Shown here in pieces: positions 56,799 through 64,000 of a DNA stretch of 64,000 nt (position 1 is its first letter; each line of letters begins with the position of its first letter). The notes under the pieces were generated by a model, which saw only the letters and a program-made list of their open reading frames with translations, was not told the origin of the DNA and searched no databases. A program made the position numbers and the translations under genes. Origin of the DNA: Cavenderia fasciculata. Taxonomy: Eukaryota > Evosea > Eumycetozoa > Acytosteliales > Cavenderiaceae. Location of the stretch: contig NW_004457715.1 of assembly GCF_000203815.1 (NCBI RefSeq), positions 1 through 64,000 of the forward strand, read 5' to 3'.

Positions 56799-57914
56799 AT
56801 GGATAATTATACAATAGACTATTACATTGAATCATTAAATTCAAACAATAATGAAATATTACATTTAGAATTTAGAGAAGGATTAATACAACAATTAGTC
56901 ACCTTTAAGGGCTTACAATCACGCCTAGTAAAGCAAAAGGATGATTTTGACCAATCTTTAAACTTGATCAAAGATTACCAAAGAAACCAAGAGGAATTTT
57001 ACCAAGAACGTCGACAACTCTTTCTCGATCGCCACCAACTCTGTCAAGACAACCAAAACTTAAAGAGAATGGTTGATCAATTTACACTTGAAAAACAATC
57101 AATGATGGATCAAGTGGCAGAGTTAAAAGAGGAAAGGAGCAAATTAACAAAATCGGTTCAAAGCAAAGATAACGAATTGGTCTCTCAAATACTAGTAAAG
57201 TTTAATCAAAAGTTACACAATGATAAAGAAAACATTCGAGTAACATCTCAATTGATTGAAATGCAACACAAACTAGAACAACAACAACAACAGTCAGATC
57301 AACGAGCCAATTTACAAGATCAACAACAAAAAGAATCATTTTCAAAATTGGTACAATCACTGGAATCAAAGAGAAATCAATTAGAAGAAATGGTAGAGGA
57401 AATCAACAAAACCAAAGTACATTTGGAAATTGATTTAAAAATCAACCAACAAAAGTATAATGATTTAAAACAACAATTTTCAAAATTTCAAAATATTGGT
57501 CAACTCTTGTTCAAGTTTATTAAAACACCAGCTGGACGCACCTCTTTTTATGGTTATTGTCAATCAACCGTACCACAAAGAGATATGAAACAGTATACTC
57601 CATTTTTAGATCAAAATGATCAACTTTATAAAAAATCAGACATTAAAATTGGTAGTATTGTACTTGTTCATGATCTAATTGCGCATGGATCAGGTATTGT
57701 TAGATTTATTGGAAAGGTATCATTTGAAAAAGGTATATGGGTTGGAGTTGAATTGGATACAGCTGCTGGTAAAAATGATGGTGCAGTCCAAGGTAAAAGA
57801 TATTTTACTTGTACTAAAAAACATGGTGTCTTTGCGAAATATGATAAAGTCTCTTTATTATCTGAACCATCAAACTTTTCAAAAGTTTCATCTTCTCTTC
57901 AAATTTGTTATTAA
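56799..57914 (+). CDS. Coiled-coil protein with C-terminal CAP-Gly domain (371 aa)
   Basis: Single frame from ATG 56799. Residues 1-25 are a short acidic lead; about 30-235 are coiled coil with Gln/Lys/Glu heptads and a Gln run. About 240-275 is a conserved helix shared with the next gene (QLLFKFIKTPAGRTSFYGYC). From about 290, CAP-Gly: GSIVLVHDLIAHGSGIVRFI, then GIWVGVELDTAAGKNDGAV, then GKRYFTCTKKHGVF. The GKNDG signature that contacts the EEY/F tails of tubulin and EB1 is intact. A microtubule plus-end or cargo-linker role is inferred from CLIP-170 and p150glued. Tandem with a paralog at 58.5 kb. Confidence 0.8.
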   Translation: MDNYTIDYYIESLNSNNNEILHLEFREGLIQQLVTFKGLQSRLVKQKDDFDQSLNLIKDYQRNQEEFYQERRQLFLDRHQLCQDNQNLKRMVDQFTLEKQSMMDQVAELKEERSKLTKSVQSKDNELVSQILVKFNQKLHNDKENIRVTSQLIEMQHKLEQQQQQSDQRANLQDQQQKESFSKLVQSLESKRNQLEEMVEEINKTKVHLEIDLKINQQKYNDLKQQFSKFQNIGQLLFKFIKTPAGRTSFYGYCQSTVPQRDMKQYTPFLDQNDQLYKKSDIKIGSIVLVHDLIAHGSGIVRFIGKVSFEKGIWVGVELDTAAGKNDGAVQGKRYFTCTKKHGVFAKYDKVSLLSEPSNFSKVSSSLQICY

Positions 57915-58456
57915 AATATTAAATTGAAATAGAAATAAATAAATAAATAATTTTCATTTTACTTTTTATTTATAATTATTTTAATAATATATAATTGAGA
58001 ATTATTTATTTATTTATTAATTAGATCACAATGTAGGAGCATACAAGAATGATTTGATCAAATCAAAATTTTTCAAAGTATGATGATCTGCACAATTTTG
58101 GTGTTCACTATCGTATATTGAGAGTATACAAGGAAATGAAACCATTTTGTTGAAATAGAGATTTATTATGTGGTTGATGGGATAGTTTGTTGTAAAAAAC
58201 CACCAACAACAACAACACTAAGCACTAGGCTAGATTTGGAATTAAAATGGTGCATTTTGCAATGGTGGTTTTGATCATCAAATCATTTTGGTTCTGGAGA
58301 GTGGGGGTATTCCAAATGGGATGGTTTGATCAATCAATTAAATTTTTATGAATAATTTTTGGTATTATATTCAACATGAAACAGGACTCTACTAGTGTCA
58401 TTATTAATTTTGTTTAAATAATAAGTAACAATAATATTATTATTAATTTTTTCAAA
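57915..58456. other. Intergenic between tandem paralogs
   Basis: AT-rich; no frame, RNA or repeat of note. Presumed promoter of the second CAP-Gly gene. Confidence 0.6.
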
Positions 58457-59887
58457 ATGCAACAAGAAGATAATGAAAATCCAATAGATTATTTTTTAAA
58501 TTCTCATTATCTAAGATCAAGTGTATACATTCATGTTGGATTTAGAAGAGATATTATAGTTCAATTGCAAAATTTTAAACAACTACAAGCCAGAATTAAA
58601 ACAGTGACACAAGAGTCTGAAAGATACAAAGAGACATCAAAATATTTTAGTGAAGAAATGAAAAAGTATCAAGAGATGGTTCAGGAATTAAACCAAGATA
58701 GAGAGTCAATGATGGAAATGATGGATAGAGTCAAACAAGAGAGGGCACGTTTCATGACAGAAAATTCCAAGAACCAACAAATGTCAATTGAAATGTCACA
58801 ACAACTAGAGATGGAAAGAAACAAGATCCAATCGCTATCATCAAAATTGGACAATGACAATAAAAAGTGGGAGGATCGTATCAACCATTTCTCGGCTGAA
58901 AAGAAAAAGTTGGAATCAATGACTGAATCATTAGAGAATGATCGTAAGAGATGGAAAGATATAGCCGATGAAATTGACCAAAACAACTCCAAGCTGTCAT
59001 CTGATTTAAAAAACAACAAGGAAAAGTATAAGAAATTGGAAGAAAGATTTGCAGTCTATGAAAAACTCACCAAACAAATGTTCAAGTTTATCAAATCAGA
59101 TACTGGTAGAGACATATTCTATGCCTATTGCAAGAGAAACAAGGTCTATGTTCCAGAGGATATCGATCAATATGATGATATGTTGGATATCCTAGAGGTT
59201 GATGACTGTGTAGACTATGTCATTGAAAAACAATCTCCAGCCATTCAAGACAAACATAGACCTTCCACCAATCTACTTGAAGAATCATTTAGTGAATTGG
59301 TTCAATTACCAAGTCCATTTAGTAGAAACAAGATTTTGGATTTTAATCATGATGAAGAAGATGAAGAATATGAATATGAAGATGAAGATAAAAAGTCTGA
59401 TGATTCTGACCATTCAGATGATTGGGTTCCTGAACCAATTAAAAAAGCTACACCAACCAAATCAGTTGAATTTCCAAAACGACCACAACCAATTCTAGTA
59501 GGTAGTCGTGTTTCAATTTCAGATAGTCCACATCTTGGTAAAGGAACAGTTAGATTCTATGGGTTTAAAAGAGATCTAGACCATTTAAAGACACCAATCG
59601 TTGGAATTGAATTGTTTGATAAAAAAGGTATAAATGATGGTACTGAAAATGGACATTATTACTTTTCATGTCCTCCAAACCATGGTATCTTTGTTGACCC
59701 ATCAAATGTAATCATTGAATCTCTACCAAAATGGTCCACCCCAACAAAAAGAATAGTTAACAACAATTTCATCAACAACAATACAAAATCCTCATCTACT
59801 TCAATTGGTAAATTAAAGGAAAACAACAAGGATAATTTAAATATTCAATTCTCTTCAATGACTTTATCAATCACTGAAAAAAAATGA
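58457..59887 (+). CDS. Coiled-coil protein with divergent C-terminal CAP-Gly domain (476 aa)
   Basis: Single frame from ATG 58457; paralog of the preceding gene, with the same layout. N-terminal lead (VYIHVGFRRDIIVQLQNFKQ), coiled coil to about 200, then the shared helix KQMFKFIKSDTGRDIFYAYC. An inserted acidic stretch (DEEDEEYEYEDEDKKSDD) follows, then CAP-Gly: GSRVSISDSPHLGKGTVRFY, GIELFDKKGINDGTENG and HYYFSCPPNHGIF. The key Lys of GKNDG is Ile here (GINDG), so tubulin-tail binding may be weakened. A Ser/Asn-rich tail ends the protein. Confidence 0.78.
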   Translation: MQQEDNENPIDYFLNSHYLRSSVYIHVGFRRDIIVQLQNFKQLQARIKTVTQESERYKETSKYFSEEMKKYQEMVQELNQDRESMMEMMDRVKQERARFMTENSKNQQMSIEMSQQLEMERNKIQSLSSKLDNDNKKWEDRINHFSAEKKKLESMTESLENDRKRWKDIADEIDQNNSKLSSDLKNNKEKYKKLEERFAVYEKLTKQMFKFIKSDTGRDIFYAYCKRNKVYVPEDIDQYDDMLDILEVDDCVDYVIEKQSPAIQDKHRPSTNLLEESFSELVQLPSPFSRNKILDFNHDEEDEEYEYEDEDKKSDDSDHSDDWVPEPIKKATPTKSVEFPKRPQPILVGSRVSISDSPHLGKGTVRFYGFKRDLDHLKTPIVGIELFDKKGINDGTENGHYYFSCPPNHGIFVDPSNVIIESLPKWSTPTKRIVNNNFINNNTKSSSTSIGKLKENNKDNLNIQFSSMTLSITEKK

Positions 59888-60103
59888 ATCTCTCAATCAA
59901 CCATTAAATAATATTATTAACAAAAAATGTGTTGTTTTATTTGAAATAGAAATAAAATTTATAGATTTTGGTTGATTCAATATTGATTATTATTCAACTC
60001 TGTGATAATAATAATTATTATTTAATTCTATTAAAATAATATGTTAAATCGGTATTTTTAAATTGTGGAATATTATGTTGTAATTTTGAGAGGAAGGATT
60101 CAT

Positions 60104-61950
60104 TCAGATGCACCAAACACATTTTTGGAATGACAGCTGTCCGATGAGATTGTCAAGTACACGTTCAATCTTTTGATGAGGGAACCACTTTACACCACCA
60201 AGTTGTGGTGGTTTGCTCGAAACAATTCGTTTGGGATCTTTAATCGATGCTATATAATCGAATAGTTGAAAATTACCAGCAATGATTGCACCTCCCAGAG
60301 CATAGAGATCGCAACATCGTTTGGTTTCCACCAAATATTTAATCATAAAGTTATCAGTTGGTGAGCCAATGTAACAAAGCGTCTCTATACCATCCATTGT
60401 CTCTTGATACTTTGTTGGGTGATTTCTACCGCGGTGGATAAGCACCTTTGCACCGATTTCCATGTTTGAGGCATTCTTCAGCTCCCAGTCACCAAGTTGT
60501 TTGAGGTACTCTGGTTTGTGTTTGGCAAAATACAGCAGCGCCGCGGGGTCTATGACACTGGCATTTGTCACCAATATATCCTCGATCATCTCGTCGGTAA
60601 TGATTCCTCTTTCGACAAAGTAGGCAAATACATCCTCGTGGAATAAATCCACCGACAATGGTGAAAACTGTCGCAACGAGTACGGGTCGATTTCTTCAAA
60701 TACCTTGACTTGTTCAAGAGTTGCTGGAGAGGAAACAAAAATAGAGACGTAGAGGTGGGAATCGCGCAGATTCAGGCTAGCCAGTTTACACAAGCCAACC
60801 AAGTATTAAAGTACTGGTTTACTAGTCACACCAAGCTCGATGATTGCTCGAATAGCAACCGAGTGTATTCTTTGCTTCAAATTGAGTTTTGCATTATTGT
60901 TATCTTGTGCCAATATCTCCAATGCCAGAAGCATATTATATAATGGTTGGTATTGTGATGGGATGATGCAGAGGTTGTTATTGTTTTGTGTCATGATTAA
61001 ATTTGTTATTTTGTTGTGTAATATTTGTGCTTGTTCTGATGACCGATTGAAAATGTATGGAAGAATCGATCCAATCTTTTCAAAAATAGAATCACATCCT
61101 TTTGATTTGGCCGTCATTCCATTTGGCATGCACGGTACTGGACGTTGGAAAGGATTTAAAAAGTATACAACCGACCATACAAATTCAATCTTGTCCATAC
61201 TGCTGTCAGCAGCAAAGTATGTTGATTTATGAGATAGGTATTCTTTGATGAGGTCTACATCCAAAGAACAAAGAATAGATATCCCATCGATACACTTTGC
61301 ATCGACGGCAAGGGGGTCAGTGGCGACTCGACTGAGAAAGTATTCGATTACTTGTAGGCTTTGTGATCGACACATTGCCCCAGGCTTCCGATTCCACTCG
61401 GTAGCAATGTTACATGATTCAATGTTTTCGTCCAGGTACTTGACCAATTCCAATGATCCCGACTCCATTGCATTTACAATGGCATCACGTAAAAGGTATA
61501 TTTTTCCACCATCGAGGGCTTCCGTCGTTTGTGCTGTTTCCTTGATGATGCATTTAACCATCTCCAAATCACCACCAAGACATGATGCCACCACGTCAAC
61601 TAATGAAAATGGTTTGGTACATTGTATACAATGTCTTTTGATCAGTCTTGTAGATAGACGTCTATCATCTTTGGCTAGTAACAGAGACTGTATCGGAAAG
61701 TTGGGGTACCCCAACTCATTTAAATGGTCACATCTATCTAGTTTGTAGTGTAATAGATTCGTATAACCATTACCAAGTATCCATTCAATATTTACTATTT
61801 GGTTGTATTTGTAAATGACTGGTTGGTGACGAGAACATATTCTTTGGTCTAGAGCTAATTTAAATTTTAAACTAGATATAGATATATCATGTATATTTGA
61901 TAGTATCTTTGATAATAAATATCTATTACTAAATACTGATTGAATAATAA
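60104..61950 (-). CDS. Dictyostelid ankyrin-repeat-like protein with an internal in-frame TAA
   Basis: A frame open from about 61950 (QSVFSNRYLLSKI, then ISSLKFKLALDQRIC) runs to TAA at 60808-60806. It continues in the same frame from YLVGLCKLASLN to the stop at 60104. Together they make about 615 residues of helical repeats like those of the large dictyostelid ankyrin-like family (SLELVKYLDEN, QVIEYFLSR, YFVERGIITDE). No ATG fits the 5' end; an upstream mini-exon is likely but I could not place it. The single stop could be a true nonsense mutation, a sequencing error, or the border of two genes. The codons after it look unrelaxed. Confidence 0.55.
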
Positions 61951-62532
61951 CCTACTTTTGTATGTTATCAAAAAAAAGAGAAAGAGAGAGCGTTAATCAC
62001 GTTATCTATCTATAGAGGTGATTCATTTATTCATTCATTTATTCATTCATTCATGCTTTCTAAAAGTACTTACATTTGTAACATATATCCTGCTGTCTAA
62101 TTTTGGTTTAGCTTTAATATCTAATACATCCATCTCTCTTTTATTTGACTATCATTCTTTCTTGACTCATTGCAATAAACAACGATCTCTTTTCACTTCA
62201 CATTTTACAAAAAATTATTGTGGTTCCGATTATCTAGATCGAATTCTAGCGCTAGCTGCCATGGCGACATACCCCCATAAGAGATCATTCATTTTCGGCA
62301 TATATGCAATAAACACGTACTTTTTGGTTGATTTACAAATCTGGAGGATCTCTTCATTCTTAAATATTATCCCCTCAACCTGAACAGATTGTTTTGTAAA
62401 TTGACCAAACAGAGTTTTGTAAATTGACCAAAACAATTTTTTTTTTTGTTTGTGATTTCACAAACTATTTAAGGAAGAACTACCATATGATCAGAGTTTC
62501 AATATAATACTTATATAAACAAACTAGTATAA
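61951..62532. other. Intergenic
   Basis: Contains (ATTC)n at about 62022-62054 and a double TTTTGTAAATTGACCAAA at about 62393-62432. A patch at 62220-62380 is less AT-rich with a 68-codon minus frame of no known family. CCCCATAAG at 62273 resembles the dictyostelid DUSE (upstream element of small RNA genes), but no RNA is recognised after it. Confidence 0.45.
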
Positions 62533-62960
62533 ATGGAGAAAGAAAACAACCAACAAGAACAAGAAATACCAAAAATTCCATATAACAAGGAAGCTCATCA
62601 TGAGAAGGCCCTTATAGAATCTGGACACATATTGGATGGTCCCTATACTCTCCAACCTGGTCAAGAAATGAAAAAAATTAAAACCTACTCTTACGACAAG
62701 TATGCATCTCCCTTTATACTTTATTATTATGATTAATATTAACTCTCTTTACTTTTTTTTGTTTTTATAGGACCAGATTGACAATCATTAATGATACTCA
62801 AGACAGAATCGCCGAGTCAGAGTATAGTGTAACCCACTTTGGAACCCACATTTTCAGAGTGTACCCCCAAACGACTGAATACATTTCAGAATATTGGGCT
62901 GGTTATGGATTGGACTTGAAAAATATTGGTGAAGTTCCTTTCCGTTTTACGATAACATAA
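62533..62960 (+). CDS. Small two-exon protein, probable beta-sandwich (118 aa)
   Basis: Exon 1 is 62533-62699, the intron is 62700-62770 (GTATGC...TTATAG) and exon 2 is 62771-62960, in phase. There is no signal peptide. The N-terminal 30 residues are Glu/Gln/Lys-rich; the remainder alternates polar and hydrophobic residues (YTLQPGQEMKKIKTYSYDK, then SEYSVTHFGTHIFRVYPQ and VPFRFTIT), suggesting a compact beta fold. A TATA-like AATATAATACTTATATAAAC sits about 20-30 bases before the ATG. I recognise no family. Confidence 0.6.
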
Positions 62961-63286
62961 CCCTAAATTCCCTTTTTATTTTAACACCGTTGGGAGACCG
63001 TCTGATAAAAATGAAGGTGGTGCAAAGAGCTCTTTTGAACAGAAACCAAACAAACTGTTAATCATAATAAATTTATGTTTTGATAAACAATCCTTTTTTT
63101 TTTTTTTTTTTTTTTAATCGGAGTAGACAATGGTTGCATTCTTTGAGAATATTCCTACCATGGCAGGAATGGCTGCGAAACGGAGTGATCTCACAAGCAA
63201 TGTCCATTCGCCCGATGAGATATTTTGAATAAAATACTTAAAATAATACACACTTTTATAAAAAAAATGAAATATAAAAGTATATT
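62961..63286. other. Intergenic with a GC-enriched island
   Basis: After a 20-T run (63093-63114) comes a roughly 110-base island of higher GC (63117-63228) with an interrupted palindrome ATTCCTACCATGGCAGGAAT (63148-63167). It does not match U1, U2, U4, U5, U6 or a tRNA by eye. Confidence 0.45.
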
Positions 63287-64000
63287 TTAATTATAATATC
63301 TCTCTCTTTCTCTCTCTATAGGGTTCAGGAACAGTTCTAAAAATAAAATCTCCTCTTCTTCTTCATCACTACCAAACTCTGGTATTATTGGTGCAAACGT
63401 TTCAATATCTACATCATCTTGTTCGATGATTTGTTGCCTTGGTCTAGCTGACATTGAACCTCCTTTACCCAATGATTCCATTACCAATGGTGGTTTGATA
63501 TGTTGTTGTTGTTGCAGTACTTTCATCATCCGAATACTTTGTATCAAACTCATCCTCTAATTCTCGATATTCTTCATTTTCCTCCAATTCTGAAAAGTCT
63601 GGTGTAAATGCACTCCAAGTATCTGTATAAATAGTTGACCATATAAATAATACTAGTTAAACTAATTATCAATAATAAATAAATTAAATTAAATTAGTAT
63701 TTAATAGTTTGAATTAAATTTGATTTGATTTAGACTTACACAAATAAATTGAAAACCTTTTATTTTGGACCTTCGAGATCTTTTACAAGACCACCAGAAA
63801 CACTCCAACAAAATATACTATGCATTGATTGATTTGTGTTGCATACCTGCAACTAGGTATTCAGAGTTGTTAGAAACAACATTTCTTCCATTGTGCACAA
63901 CGGTTGACACTGTCGTGGCCGGTATTCTCTGACCACTACAAATGCTTCGAGTGAGTACAATCGGATAACCTTGTTGGTTGCATTAACCAACATGTACTTT
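63287..64000 (-). pseudogene. RBBP5/Swd1-like (COMPASS WD40 subunit) degenerate copy, 5' beyond window
   Basis: Reading minus from the right edge: KYMLVNATNKVIRLYSLEAF, QWKKCCF, SNNSEYLVAG, then after GTATGC a segment HSIFCWSVSGGLVKDLEGPK followed by TAA, then WSAFTPDFSELEENEEYREL with EDEFD, and finally an acidic DVDIETFAP...GSDEEEE end. These match, in order, the late WD40 blades and the acidic tail of RBBP5. The copy needs at least three frame changes. It also lacks the about 35 residues of the blade that should sit between LVKDLEG and WSAF. Best read as a pseudogene or broken copy. Confidence 0.55.

Overview
The window looks like nuclear DNA of a social amoeba (Dictyostelia). Intergenic DNA is very AT-rich. 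Introns are short, AT-rich and mostly GTATGT...TAG. Proteins carry Asn, Gln and Ser runs. There are FNIP-repeat proteins and dense head-to-tail or convergent genes. The species cannot be fixed from sequence alone. All exon joins below were read by eye.

Layout. 0-3.4 kb: end of a Lys-rich gene and a frame-broken Leu-rich gene. 3.6-6.8 kb and 16.0-20.2 kb (both minus): two FNIP-repeat protein kinases of the fnk type, with 9 and 25 copies of a 66-bp repeat. 7.1-8.5 kb: a stand-alone T4 Rnl1-type RNA ligase. 8.9-10.6 kb: a beta-helix surface protein. 11.6 kb: a 47-residue secreted Cys-rich peptide. 13.3-15.9 kb: a large HAM1/TULIP-like protein. 21.2 kb: a four-span membrane protein. 22.0-26.2 kb: a kinesin-12-like motor. 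26.4-29.6 kb: a 53BP1/Crb2-like tandem-BRCT protein. 34.5-36.8 kb: PIF1 helicase. 36.8-40.3 kb: a UBA/coiled-coil protein with a Jiv90-like tail. Then TMCO1, proteasome RPT2 and the splicing factor SMU1. 56.8-59.9 kb: two tandem coiled-coil CAP-Gly proteins. 60.1-61.9 kb: an ankyrin-like dictyostelid protein. The right edge holds a decayed RBBP5-like copy.

Three accessory regions stand out. (1) 30,793-33,829 is a complete PIF/Harbinger DNA transposon: 74-bp terminal inverted repeats, a 3-bp ATT target duplication, an intact DDE transposase and a divergent Myb-like partner gene. It sits inside a papain-family protease pseudogene whose two halves lie on either side. (2) About 49.7-54.4 kb is a decayed Polinton-like/virophage-like gene block: adenain-type protease, minor capsid, major capsid and packaging ATPase, nearly all frameshifted. 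It ends about 0.8 kb from a tRNA-Pro gene. (3) Next to it, about 45.7-48.6 kb, is a Crinkler-type P-loop NTPase plus nuclease gene in a field of degenerate pyrimidine-rich repeats.

Many accessory genes carry frame breaks, while the housekeeping genes (RPT2, TMCO1, SMU1, PIF1, kinesin) are intact. The breaks therefore look mainly biological, although single-base cases could be sequencing errors.
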